Shown here: piece by piece, positions 11,667 through 22,947 of the stretch
Layout: each line of letters begins with the position of its first letter
Position numbering within the stretch: the first letter of the stretch is position 1
From: Hemileia vastatrix
Taxonomy: Eukaryota > Basidiomycota > Pucciniomycetes > Pucciniales > Zaghouaniaceae
Reading direction: 5' to 3'
Assembly (NCBI GenBank): GCA_030280995.1
Contig: JASXTE010000016.1
Location: forward strand, 17,091,501-17,155,500
Length of the DNA: 64,000 nt
Notes under the pieces: model-generated
Seen by the model: the letters and a program-made list of their open reading frames with translations, nothing else
What the model was told of the DNA's origin: nothing
The model's database searches: none
Made by a program: the position numbers and the translations under genes

Positions 11667-13534
11667 CACCACGCAATATTTGGGGGGGAATTGCTAGCAA
11701 GTCCTCAACTTGAAGTCAGATGGAAATCTGATGGAACTCAAACTGAAGTAATACTGAACTTTCACTTGAAGTATCACACAAATAATAATGGATCTATATT
11801 TAAAACATAGTGAAAGTGTGAGGATAACTGAATGGATTCCAGAAAAATTGTTCCATGAGTCTACTCAATGCACAGTATTTTTTGAAGCAACTTATTTAAA
11901 TAATACTTTATTAAATTAATTTTATCAATAAAAATTGATTGACAATATCACAATTCTTAAATACAATAATTTTATTAAAAACTTTCAGATTACATATAAA
12001 AAAATCAGTGAATTTTTCTATTACCTACAACTGCTTTTACAGAATTGAAAACTATGTTTTGGCTAATATTTTATGGAAGTGAACCCTGTTCTTCACTCAT
12101 AGAACAGAGTTCATCCTCCTATTTTCACACTCTGTTTGCACCAATCCCCATCCCTTTCAACTCTATCAACACATGCTTGTCTTTTCTCCCCACCCCTTTT
12201 GCTATCCTCCCAACCCCATTGTATGCCATCCTCTTTTGATCCTTATTTCACCCCTCCCAATCTCTCCCCAAACCTTTTCTTCATTCAAAATGCCTTTGAA
12301 CCCTTAATCTTCCCTTTCAACTTTTTCCCAACCTTTTTGCTACCCCATATACACTTCCTCACCCCTCTTTCCAGCCCCATTCCTCCCCTTTACCTCACCT
12401 CCACAATCCTTGAACCCCAAGTTCCTCCCTTTAAACTCAGTCCCTGTTTCTGTATATAAAAACAAAGTGTTAGGGAGAAATGGGGAGGTAAGAAAACTGG
12501 AAGGAGAGGAGTGGAGAGGGGTAGAGAGGCTTGGAGAGGGAGAGGCAAATGTGGATAGGGTTGAAAATGATGACAAAAGGAGTGAAAAGGTTGGGGGGAA
12601 AGATGAGTTGAGGATAAAGAAATATTTAAAAGGGAAAAGAGTGGGGTATTCTTGAGAGGGAGAAAAAAAAGACTATAAAAGAAGATAGTAATACAAAATA
12701 AATATACAAAAAATATAAAATATATAAAATATGTTACAAAGATTGGGCACAGGAATTCCTTGAATCCTAAAAATCCACAACTCCTATACTGTTATTCTCT
12801 TTATATACTTAAATCAAATAAAAATCTACATTTTAATATTTTGAAAATTATGAAGAAGAGGGGAAATAAATTTTAATAAATGTTAGTATGAAATTTTTTT
12901 TATTTAATAGTGAAATATAGTATTTCAATTGAATTTGAAAATTATATGTCTAAGTAAATTCTTTGTAACATCATTTTTAAGATTTTTGCACCTTCTTTAG
13001 ATATTTTAATGATTTATAATATTCAATATTATCTAATCATAAAATAAGTATATAATTTTTTCAACTCTTGAAAATAATACTATAAATAATATAATTGCAC
13101 AAAATAACCTTTCATGAACAAATTGACATATTTCAAATTGTAGTTTCTCCATGTATTTCTGGCCAAAGAAACTTATATAATAATGTCAGATGGTATCTTG
13201 CTGGATCTGTAAATTGGTGTTCTTTTTTTAAAAAATTGCAAAGAAACTGCTTAAATAGTTTAAAATATGTATTTTTCAGACTAATTAGAGTGTGGTCTGC
13301 ACTGTATTAAAATTTCTATAAAAAAATCTCATTCTTCATATCTCAAGATTTGTTCAAAGTATTATTACCTATGCTTCATTAAATGTTCAATTTGTATTCA
13401 TATTGAGTTCACCAGAATGTCAATATTTTTTCTTGGTGGTTTCATCACTAATTTGATGTGGGCTCAAAAAGATATGAGTTAGGGTTCAAGGTTGCGGACT
13501 TGCTAGCAAGTCGGCCCCCACATATTGTGTGGTG
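11667..13534. mobile_element. Non-coding element with ~45-bp terminal inverted repeats
   Basis: The left end begins CACCACGCAATATTTGGGGG and continues TTGCTAGCAAGTCC and CAACTTGAA. The reverse complement of the right end (13485-13534) begins CACCACACAATATGTGGGGG and continues TTGCTAGCAAGTCC and CAACCTTGAA. The inner TTGCTAGCAA is itself palindromic. No transposase is visible between the ends. Flanks (TATTCATT left, TCTTATGA right) show no clear target duplication, so the superfamily is undetermined. Confidence 0.6.
12060..12660. repeat. Pyrimidine-rich / purine-rich fold-back core
   Basis: About 12100-12460 is almost pure C/T on the plus strand, and about 12465-12660 is almost pure A/G. The two halves are imperfectly complementary (CCCTCTTTCCAGCCCC against GGAAGGAGAGGAGTGG). 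TATATAAAAA lies at the turn. Overlapping frames on both strands here follow from composition and have no domains. Confidence 0.5.
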
Positions 13535-13698
13535 TCTTATGATGGACTTGCAACAGTAATTAGACACATTTGTAATGTCCTGCATCTCTTTTCATGCTCT
13601 GAGTTGCTGAAGGAGAAATGTTTTCAATACTGTTGAGTGAAGCACTTGCTTCAAGATCCTAGTATGCTTGAAGTCTCTGGAAAAAATAAATAAAGAGA

Positions 13699-14835
13699 CT
13701 AAGTTAAAGAAATAAAAAAAATAAAAATAAAGAAACAAACCTCATGAGAACCCTTGAGATCAATTTGCTCCAACTGAAGAATGATTTGACAGTCAAGAAA
13801 TGAAAGTTGTGCCACACTTAGGTATTTTTTAAGAATTTCATTGTTTTTCAACTTAGTTTTCTTTTGGACAGAGAATTCACCAGATCTTGAAATGATGCCA
13901 ACCCAGAATGTAAAATTTTGCTCCATTTCAATGTGTGCAGCCAACAATTTATTTTCATTTTCTCTGATAGTTTGGATTTCACAGCACTTGAAGGCACTTA
14001 GGCTTGTGTTTTCAACATCCCACAAAAAACTTAACTTTCCTTGTTCAGAACATATCTTGTGCATGGGGGGGCAGCTTCACTTGTAGCCTTTGATTTGCAA
14101 GCAGCTGAGACTTGCTTCTTCTTCATGAATAGTATGAATTCAAGATTTATAGTTATCAGAGTTTGCACAGAATCATCTTCATGAACATTGTTGGATAAAT
14201 TAGAAGGCACAGAAGGCAAGCTGTTAACTGAGTTTTTTGTTAGATCAATATTGTTTAGTTCCAAGAGAGAGTAACTTGGAGGAAGACTGGGAGGAGTTAT
14301 GAAAGGATTTTGAGAGGTCATAGGGGGCAGATTGAAATCAACATATGGATTACAGTCCTAATAGAAAGAGAATTGATACAGAATATTAGGTCATTAAAAA
14401 AACATTGGAAAAAAGGAAGGAAAAAAAAGAAAAAGGAAACTTACAAAATATGAATTTATAAAAGAAGACCTGGAGAAAGAAAAAATTGTTGGCTGATAAC
14501 AAAAGAAAAACTGGAGAGGAAAGAATGCTGAAAAAGAAAAGAAAAAGATTAGTGAATGAAAAAAACAAAGGAAAAAAGAAAAAGGAAACTTACAAAATAT
14601 GAATTTATAAAAGAAGACCCGGAGAAAGAAAAAATTGTCGGCCAATAACAAAAGAAGAGCTGGAGAGGGGAGAGTTTCCAGGATCAATAGGATGGTGGAA
14701 TTGTTCACCAGGAATTGATTGGGAGGATAGGGTGGATGGGGGGGATTGGATTGGAGGGATGGGGTGGGCCAGCTCTGGTGGTGACATGTCACACAGTAGA
14801 TGCTCAGTCACCTTTTTTTTGACAGCTGATGACAC
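13699..14835 (-). pseudogene. Possible broken multi-exon gene, family unknown
   Basis: The minus strand shows three coding-looking stretches. The first begins MSSAVKKKVTEHLL and is proline/serine-rich (14605-14835). The second begins MTSQNPFITPP (14031-14321). The third contains LAAHIEMEQNFTFW and LQLEQIDLKG (13699-14064). They lie in different frames. GTAAGTTTCC donor-like and CTCTCCAG acceptor-like sites lie between them, so an intron-containing gene is possible. A direct duplication at 14429-14670 would have duplicated one donor. I do not recognise a family; it could be the host part of a transposon. Weak call. Confidence 0.25.
14429..14670. repeat. Direct duplication of ~95 bp, ~150 bp apart
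   Basis: GGAAACTTACAAAATATGAA and the following GAAAGAAAAAATTGT occur at about 14433 and again at about 14583 with only a few substitutions, separated by A/G-rich sequence. Confidence 0.65.
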
Positions 14836-15503
14836 GGAAAACCTACTGAATTTTCTGTGAACAAGTGGCTAAAAAATTTAAAGCTACACCAAGACTAAAT
14901 AACATAGCTGTATTCATGTATGTAGACTTGTGGTTCTGTATTTTCTCTCTTTTTTGCTATATAAGGCCTCTCAAACTCTCTTTTTTGTTTCATTCCATTG
15001 TTACTTTACAAATATATTTTATATACACAAAACCAATCAATTACTACTATTACTAACTTAGTATTTACATTTGCATACTTCTAAGACTTTAAAGTAATAA
15101 TAATAATACATATATTTACCTTTTTATTGAGTAATAACATATAAAGAAATAAATACATACCAATCTTGAAATCTTGAGTTTCCTTCACCTTTTATCGCTG
15201 TTGGACCAGTGAAAAATCCTCCAGATCAAAGGCACCCCTTGACAGAAGTCAACCTAATTTCCATAAAATGAACTGATTCTGTCAAAAAATACTATACAGC
15301 TCAATTTTTGTGCTGTCAATAAATTTAAAAAAAAATTCATTTTTGTCTCAATGTTTATGGGTTTGACTGTACAGCTACTTTTCTAATATCTCTCTTTCTT
15401 TCCCACCTCCCCCACAGAATGTGAGTTTTGGCTAACTGTAACTGATCTTGTGCATCTATCTTTGTTGATAGTCCCAGCCATAATTCTTCCAGGCCAGCTG
15501 CTC
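14836..15503. other. Intergenic, no gene seen
   Basis: Mixed-composition sequence between the candidate broken gene and the Harbinger element. The 63-codon frame at 14865 has no recognisable features. Confidence 0.4.
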
Positions 15504-15506
15504 TTA

Positions 15507-15532
15507 GAGCATCTCCACTTGTTTCAGTAAAC
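15507..15532. repeat. Harbinger left TIR
   Basis: GAGCATCTCCACTTGT, preceded by TTA. It resembles the GAGCATCTCCA ends known from many plant Tourist/Harbinger-type elements. Confidence 0.8.
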
Positions 15533-15879
15533 CTGTTTGGTATGCATATTTTAAATAAAATAGCCGCTTAAATTCCACACTCATCTATATTCAGTCTTTT
15601 GGTAAATGGTCAAATCAGTAATTTTTTCAGTAAATCATGGATCTTTCAACAAATTATTGAATCATTAGTGGAACTCATTTTATGCCCCGCCATTTTTTTG
15701 GTAATTCATCTCACTTGGTCAACCTCACGACACCTCACTACCTCTAGTTCATTAAATCTTCACTCTTACCAAATACTTCATTACTGGCTATTTTCTTACC
15801 GAAAATAACTTTTCTCACTTCTCATCATCACATCACACCAAAATTATCACTTTTTTTGTATCATAGTACTTTCTAAACT

Positions 15880-16859
15880 ATGTCTACACCTCAAAGCTCC
15901 AGAAAATTTGAAAATAAGAGAAAACGGTCACCAAATTGGTCTCAACATGAGGAGGAACAACTTGCTATATCTTGGATTTTTATAAGTGAGAAACCACAAT
16001 TTTCTACATACCAATCTGGGGAGACATTTTATAGGAAAATCGAAAGCCATTTTAATGAGTATAGCAAGACACAATATAGAGATCATGAACAGATTAGAAT
16101 CTGGTAAGTTTTATTTAATTTGTAGACTTACATTTTTATTAAAACTTGTTTATTATTTTTCAATAATCAAACTTAGATGGCAAGCCCTTAACATGTCCAC
16201 CTTGAAGTTCAGCGCTATCTATAACTCAATTGAAATAAACCCACCTAGTTGAAGCTCACCCAGTGACTGGATGAGGCTTGCACTATCTCTTTATCAAGAG
16301 CAAACTAAATCATCTTTTAAAAGCTTGACTGCGTGGGACAAACTTAGGCATGTTCCTAAATGGAGACTCAATACAAGTAAGGATCTTCAATCTAGGAACA
16401 CATACTCAAGTGATATCAATAGAGTAGAAGAGGCAAGCAGCAACATCAAAGTGGAAACACATAGTGGCACCCCACAATCAGCCTTTTCTCCACGTCCTCT
16501 GGGTCTAAAATCTTCAAAAAAGACTTTGTATTAGTGAAGCAAGCAATCTCAAGGAACAAACTAACCTGGCTTTTCAAATGGGTAAAATGGCAGAAAATTG
16601 ATTATCAGCCATGAAGTTAACGGAAAAACAAAATGAGCTTACCAAACAGAAAATTCTACTTACAAAAGAGAAACTTTCAATTCAAAAAGAGGGCCTCCAA
16701 CTGGACAAAGAGAAAAATCTAAGTGAAATTAGAGGTAATGATATGAAACAGCTTCTACTACTTAAAGAAAATAATTATTGCACTGATGAAGACTTGGAGC
16801 TTTTACAAAAAATGAAGGAGGACATGAAATGGAGGTGGATTGAAAAGAGTAAGTCTTGA
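15880..16859 (+). pseudogene. Harbinger Myb-like / NAM-associated DNA-binding protein
   Basis: Starts MSTPQSSRKFENKRKRSP, then NWSQHEEEQLAISWIFISE, GETFYRKIESHF, an intron, WQALNMSTLKFSAIY, SDWMRLALSLYQEQTKSSF, WDKLRHVPKW and, at 16611-16859, a lysine/glutamate-rich coiled coil. This is the trihelix/Myb plus coiled-coil layout of the second protein of PIF/Harbinger elements, which binds the ends and helps the transposase. The intron (GTAAGTTTTA near 16107 to AACTTAG near 16176) would splice ATC-TG to A-TGG, creating TGA where relatives have arginine. Another TGA follows NPPS at about 16250, and TAG, TGA and TAA codons lie between 16530 and 16600. It is therefore inactive. Confidence 0.8.
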
Positions 16860-16954
16860 TATAGTTTGTTAATTATTGTTTTATTTGTGAATTTTAAAAT
16901 ATATATAATGATTTAAAGAAAAATAAAAGTGAGTCAAAATGAATATGAAAGAGC

Positions 16955-17615
16955 AGTAATAATAAAAAGAAGTGTGAGTCAAAAATAAAACTAAATATAT
17001 TTATTACTTGTATGGAGAGGAGTAAAATTACCTACCAGTAATTAGTTGGAAGAGCCATTTGCTGCAAGCGCTTTTGGGTTACTGTGTGGAGTATGTGAGG
17101 CAAAAATGTAGTCGGATGAGCCATTTGCTGCTTGCCTACAAGAAAGAAAAAAAAGAAAAAAAAGGTCAAGAGGAGAGAGGAGGGAAACAACTTACCAGTA
17201 TATTAATTAGATGAGCCATTTGGTGAATGCCTACAAGAAAGAAAAAAACAAAAACAAAAACAAAATAGGCAAGAGGAGAGAAATTACTTACTATTTATTT
17301 TTTTTTCCTAATACTTTTTTCTTTCTTGCAGGCAAGCACCAAATGGCTCTTCCAATTAATTACTAAAAAGATATTTCCTTCCTCTCTCCTCTCTCCTCTT
17401 GCCCTTTTTTTCTTTTTTTTCTTTCCTGCAGGCAAGCAGAAAATGGCTCTTCTGACTACACTTTGAGCTTGCTAGGAGGCCCAGGAATAATACATATACT
17501 GGTCTGTTCCATCCTTTTTGACTCAATTTTCTTCTTTTTAAATATTACTTACATAATTTCTTACTAGTATTACATATATTTAGTTTTAATTTCAACTCAC
17601 ACTTCTTTTTATTTT
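16955..17615. repeat. Fold-back (long inverted repeat) insertion
   Basis: AAAAAGAAGTGTGAGT near 16965 pairs with ACTCACACTTCTTTTT ending near 17610. Inside, the left arm has three GAGCCATTTG...GCCTACAAGAAAG units and the right arm has two inverse units (TTTCTTTCTTGCAGGCAAGC, then AAATGGCTCTTC). There is no coding content. It sits between the two Harbinger genes and may be a non-autonomous fold-back element or an inverted duplication. Confidence 0.65.
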
Positions 17616-17978
17616 TATATATTATTATAAAATATATATCTTGTAATTTCCCTCATCAACAAGAACAATATATTGATTTGGCTTTGAAGTTGCTTTCAAT
17701 CCACTATGTTCTTGTAAATAAAACAATCAGAGAATTTCGGAATAAAAAAGAGACTTTGTAAAAGATAAAATACAAGTTTCAGAAATAACTGCTAATCATC
17801 AAAGATGCATAAAAAAAGTTTGGAGGTGCACCACATATCTTTTGCAACTCCCCCCCAGGTGTGGTAAAAATTTTAGGTAAAGGTTGTTCAGATATATAGG
17901 ATTCCCTGGGAAAGATTTTCAGGCTGAGGTCAAGTACAAAGACGTGAACTAGCTTGAATGTTCAGTTTTCTAGAAGAT

Positions 17979-19410
17979 TTTAATGGTCCTATATGAATAC
18001 TGTAGTAAAAATCCAATAAGTATTAAAATAAAACTCAATATAAAGGTCTCAGTAATTCTAATCTCACTAATTATATATGGCTTACAATCTTTATAGTTGG
18101 TAGAAAAATAGATTTAATAAATTCAGATACTATTCAAAGACCTTATAAGTACTATTTATATATATTGTAATTTTATTGGTTATATGTTTAATTGTAATGA
18201 TAAAGAATGAAGAAAATAAGACCAAAAACCTCCTCCTTTTATACACAATTACTTCCCCAATGACCCCTATGGTTTACCAGCTCAATACACAGTTAATGAA
18301 GCCTCATTCCAGCCAATAGACATGTTCAGAACCAAAAAGAGTGACTATTAACATAATTAGAATGATATCACCTGCCAAAATCCTGTAGTAATAGGGATAA
18401 TCCATCAAAAATAAAGAATAAGCAAAAGAGAGAGTATATGTGTATTATACATTAATATAAAATGCCAAAAAGAGAAAAGTAAGACTAATTAATACTTAAT
18501 AATAAGGGTGATTAACTGTAGAAATGTTGGGGCTAATCATGACATTATACTATGTGAAATCCCCATTCAAAAATAACCAAAATTGACTGAGAAACCACCC
18601 AAAAACCCAAAAAAGGGTGTGAGATGTGGGGTAACTACATGCAGTCCTTGGCAGGCGCTTGCACAGGTAAATCCTTGACTAATTTAGGCGAATTTAAGTG
18701 TGGTAGTGAAATAAAGTGCCAAGAATGAGGTTATTAATGAAATTAGTGCATATAAAGAGTGTCAATGCATTTATAATTAAGCTAGGACACTAAATAAGCA
18801 CCTTTCGCCTATTTTAGTGTGTTTCCCCACAGTGGGCGTAGAATGTGGGGTAAGTATAGTGTGAAAAAGCTAACTTTGCTAAAAATGAAGCTATTCACAT
18901 GGGAAATATGCAGGCAGTATGTGGCCAGTACACAGAAGCCATTTCTGGCATACAAAAAACCAAATTTGAAAAGTGTTATTTTTATACATTTGAGTAGCCA
19001 AATTAATAGTCCTAATTAAGACAAATTGATCTGTCAAAGCGCATTTTTAATATTATTACATTTATAGTGCATATAATCAACTTTTAAGTGATTTAAAGCA
19101 CATTTCTTGTTTTTTACATAAAACAATGAAAACAACAGCTTCAAGTGCACTTAAAAATTATGTAGCCTTATACTTAAGGTTCTTAAGATTACCCTAATAT
19201 ATTCCAACTTAATATTAAGTACATAAGACTCATAAAAGGTGGATATATGCGTGCATATAAAGTGTTATAATGGCATATTTTGTATATTATCATAATTTTA
19301 ATTATGTATACTATTTGTGTACTCTAATCTATTGCTCCCATGTATATTCCATGTGTTTAACATAACTTATAAGTACTTTTTACTAAGTCCTGGGGATATC
19401 CAGGCTGACA
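17979..19410 (-). repeat. Solo LTR, same family as 8181-9435
   Basis: On the minus strand it starts TGTCAGCCTGGATATCCCCA at 19410 and is homologous over more than 1 kb to 8181-9435. GTGTATAAAAGGAG (complement of about 18234-18247) is a good TATA element. AAGAT at 19411-19415 is matched by AAGAT at 17974-17978, a plausible 5-bp target duplication. The left end is less certain because its terminal bases (TTTAATGG) are not a clean TGT. No internal gypsy sequence flanks it. Confidence 0.6.
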
Positions 19411-19850
19411 AAGATATTCGCGTTTAAGGAAGCCAAGAAATATATAAAGTCTGCATCAAAGCTATCACAAACAACATAAAACGCTGGCACTTGCTAACAA
19501 GCTTTATATATATAATATAAATTTATCTCAAGTTTTTATAATTTTTTAGTACTACACCATTACATTCTCATGTTATTTTATTGGGTGCGCATGTGATAGG
19601 TTAGTTGCGCTTCTCAATAGTTAAGACTTGGGAAACTTATTTCAAGACTATTTTATATAATAAAAGGTATAGATACATTTGTATTACTACTTATCTCATT
19701 CTGAAATATATGTCGCTTATGGGTGGCCTGATACTATTGCTAGGTTAGTTGCACTGCTCAATAGTTATAAACATCTAGTAATCATAAATTATTCCCTTTG
19801 TATATATTCAAATCTTCCTCTATTTTTCCAAATATGTTTCTCAGATTCTC

Positions 19851-21244
19851 TCACAATTCAAAATGTGTGTCGGAATTGTGAAGCTCCTGGCTGTTCTGAA
19901 TAAAATTCACTAAGCTGTTTGTCAAAGAAGGATCTTGGTGGTTTGTCAAAAGTTGACATTGAATGGATTGTTCATTTAGGTAAGGATCTGATTCTGATTT
20001 TGCTTCCACTATCATGTTGTGTAAGACTATACAACAAGTCGTTGTCTCCTTCACTTCTTTGATATGCCATAGACAACATGGCTGGGTTAGAATGCCCCAC
20101 CTACTTTGTAACACCCCAAAAGCATGTTCTATGTCCTTTCTAGCACTTTCTTGTAATTTAGAGTAATATCGGCTTTCCTTATCTTGTGGATGAGAAATTG
20201 ATTTGACCAGTGTTGACCATGGTGGCTAAATACCATCAGCAAGGTAGTAACCATTTTTATAAATTCTATTATTTATTTTATATGTTACACCATCTTGACT
20301 ACCGCCCAAAAGTTTATCAAACAAGTTGCTGCAATGAAGAACATTGATGTTGTTTAAAGCTCCAGGTAATCCAAAGAAAGTGTGCCAAATTCATAAGTTT
20401 TTGCTTGCTACAGCCTCCAATATCATTGTTGGAGTTTTTTCCTTCCCCTGGAACTGACCAGCCCAGGCTGTGGGGCAATTTTTCCACTCCCAGTGCATCC
20501 CATCAATACTGCCAAGACATCCCGGAAACTCCCTGTCTTTGTACTCCCTCAAAATCTTGGTTTTCTCCACAGTGTTTGGTTCTCCTAAATACTTGCTTTT
20601 GTATAAAGATATGATGTCTTTAACAAAAGTTTTCAATGCCTTTAGTGAAGTGGTTTCAGCTATGCAAACATACTTGTCAGTTGAGTCGGCCGAAATCCCA
20701 TAGGCAAGCTGGCGAAGTACACTAGTTAGCTTTTGGTGAGGTGTCAATCCAAGTTTCTCACAGCAATCCTGTAGTAATGTAGTTAGTAAAAAATTGAGAA
20801 AAAGTGTGATGGATATTATTAAAAAAATACTATACTTACAGATTTTAAAACCCAATATTTATTGTGCATCTGTAGATCCTCAACAATTTTTGTAAATAGA
20901 TCTTTGCTTATTCTAAATTGGCGCTCAAAAATAATATTGTTGTAAACGGGGTTTTGCCCAAAGTAGTCTTTCATTAAGGGTGCATTACCAGTGTAACGAT
21001 CCCGTTGTATCATTTTTTTCTTTGGTCTTGGTGTAGTTGAATTAGATGATTGATTGTTGAAATAGGTAGTTAACAAATATGTAAGAAGGAGATCTTCTTC
21101 TTCCATGTCTAATAAATCATCAAGGAAATTTAAAGGCATGGGAAATGTAACAGTTGAGTGAAGAAAAATGAGTATGGTAGAAGGAGGGATAGAAGAAATT
21201 AGTGCCGTGGAAGCAGTGATGTTATTGAATAAACCAAGAAACAC
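19851..21244 (-). pseudogene. PIF/Harbinger DDE transposase, two in-frame stops
   Basis: The putative DDE_Tnp_4 nuclease cuts and moves the element. Exon 1 (ending at 20840) includes MEEEDLLLTYLLTTYF, DYFGQNPVYNN and FRISKDLFTKIVEDL. A GTAAGT...CTACAG intron spans 20769-20839. Exon 2 gives DCCEKLGLTPHQKL, LRQLAYGISADSTDKYV, FPGCLGSIDGMHWEWKNCP, GLPGALNNINVLH, YYLADGI, ARKDIEHAFGVLQSRW and CCIVLHNMI. All three catalytic acids are present (D of SIDGMHW, D of LADGI, E of KDIEHAF). Only two nonsense changes are seen: TGA at 20391-20393 (tryptophan expected) and TAG at 20226-20228 (tyrosine expected). The upstream ATG at 21244 or an internal ATG could be the true start. Confidence 0.88.
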
Positions 21245-21269
21245 GAGTGATTTTTTTTAAGCGGGAGTT

Positions 21270-21295
21270 ACACAACCACACGAGTGTGGATGCTC
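21270..21295. repeat. Harbinger right TIR
   Basis: On the plus strand it reads ACACGAGTGTGGATGCTC, followed by TTA. Its complement matches the left TIR apart from a one-base difference in length and a few substitutions. Confidence 0.8.
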
Positions 21296-21298
21296 TTA

Positions 21299-22947
21299 GC
21301 TCACACTCTGTAGGGAGTAGAATTTTCTTTTCTTTTCTTTTTCTTTTTTTTTTTTTTTTGAAAAAAAAAAAAAACCTCAGCCTTTCTCGTATAACTGTAA
21401 CTGTTGTACCTCGGTAAATAACTAGCCGCAACGGATCAAAGAGATTATTTAAGTAAAACAACTTAGCAATGTTTGTAACACGTAATGTCACGTATCCAAC
21501 CTCTAACTTCACCCTTTCTCTCATCTTCATTGTCTTCCTTGAATCCCACCTCATATCCTGTCTCCAAGCTCTCAGTTTCATCAAATCAAATTAACCCTAA
21601 CCTTGAAGAAACTCAAAAGTAAACTTAAATCATGCCGGATTTCCAGCAATTTTATTTTGCTTCAGAATCTCAAGCGAATGCTTTTGCTCTAAGTCTCCTC
21701 CTTAACACCTTTTACATATCATCTCTTGGCTTCAAAGGAAACTTCCAAGTATGTATTGGCATGTGAAGCTCAAATTTATTTTACCAAGTGTTGGCAAATC
21801 TTGCTTATGCTCAAGTAATAAAAGTGCGTAAATACTAGCTCATGAGTATTGACTTCATTTCCGCACCTTTTCCCTGCTCTTCCCGTTCCTCCTCTTGCTC
21901 GATAAAGTTGTAATTCTTGCAAATATTGCACGAACTCTTCTACAACCTACTATTTGAACCCACCCCTTACTACTTTCTCATGTTCCCATGCTGGACGAGA
22001 TCTTCAGAAGCGAAGAGAATTCATCTGGGACAGTATGGGGAAAAAAGTTTAGCTTTAGATCGGTATGAATGATAGAAATTGTGAGAAATGCATACACCCC
22101 AGACATTCCAAACATCACCCTAGTCTAACGTGTGTAAACAGGAGTAGATTAGAGAAAATGTTTGAGAATCGAGGATGCGTATCAATTTTCAAGGCTTGTA
22201 AAACAAGAATTTCTCAGCAATCGTGAGAACATGGGCTTGGCCCCCAACTAAAATGCATATATTCGCTGGTTGCTCTGGATGGCCAATTGATTTCAGGCCA
22301 GTGAAGGGGTGTGTTTTCATCTGCTGAATTGGTGGATTCCTAGTGTTTCATGGATTTTGATTCCAGGTAGAATTAGAATTTTACTTGAGGGGTTGAGCGG
22401 CATGCCTGCATAAGCTGCTTACAAAGGTCTCACAACCATGATTGCTTGACACATTTTAGGGGTTGGGCATCTGGTTATCCATCATGGTTAATAGACTTGT
22501 TATTCTACGATCAGTATGAGTATGTGTGTGTGGACAGGGTCTACATTTTCCAACGCCAATAAACTACTTCATTCATTGAATATTATTTGACACTCCCTTC
22601 TGTACACATCTAGCAGACCGCCGAGAGTGGATGTCCACCAGAGTGGCTAGTATAAAACACCAATAATACAGCGCTATAGAATTATTTCGCTGTGATTTAT
22701 GCCAGCCAGACCGAGTATATCTGAATAGTTATTTCTTGTGCTAGGGTATTTATTCTTATTATAGCTTAGTGCACTCCGGTTACTCAAGTGAACCACCTGC
22801 TAGTCTTCCTTGTGAGTGGGCGGTGTTGATTGCCTGCTTTATTTTTCTGACGGTGTGGTGACGGCGTACTTGAACTATCATCCACGAGAAAAACTATCAA
22901 TATTGACTGCTTGTCATCTGTGATCTATAGCCATAAATTTCAAGCCC
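21299..22947. other. GC-richer upstream region of the RhoGAP gene, no gene seen
   Basis: Composition changes to more balanced sequence just outside the Harbinger right end and stays so into the RhoGAP gene. A T-rich tract directly followed by an A tract (about 21325-21375) could form a hairpin or mark an old insertion tail. No long open frame or family was recognised. The region probably holds promoter and 5' UTR. Confidence 0.45.

Larger units (their letters stand above)
15507..21295. mobile_element. PIF/Harbinger DNA transposon with TIRs and TTA target duplication
   Basis: The left end GAGCATCTCCACTTGT starts at 15507, directly after TTA (15504-15506). The reverse complement of the right end is GAGCATCCACACTCGTGTGG, and the end at 21295 is directly followed by TTA (21296-21298). 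A 3-bp TTA/TAA duplication and a two-gene content are hallmarks of PIF/Harbinger. Inside are a Myb-like gene on the plus strand (15880-16859) and a DDE transposase on the minus strand (19851-21244), arranged convergently. Between them lie a fold-back insertion (16955-17615) and a solo LTR (17979-19410). The coding parts carry few lesions, so the element is fairly recently dead. Confidence 0.85.

Noticed and set aside
12045..12655. Overlapping frames on both strands (up to 107 codons)
   Set aside because: C/T-rich then A/G-rich composition removes stops on both strands; no domains and no codon signal.
13095..13310. 71-codon plus-strand frame
   Set aside because: No family signal, AT-rich surroundings, inside the non-coding TIR element.
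20405..20703. Plus-strand frames over the Harbinger transposase
   Set aside because: Antisense shadows of the DDE domain.
21222..21584. 120-codon minus-strand frame with lysine and phenylalanine runs
   Set aside because: It spans the poly-T/poly-A tract and the Harbinger end; composition artefact.
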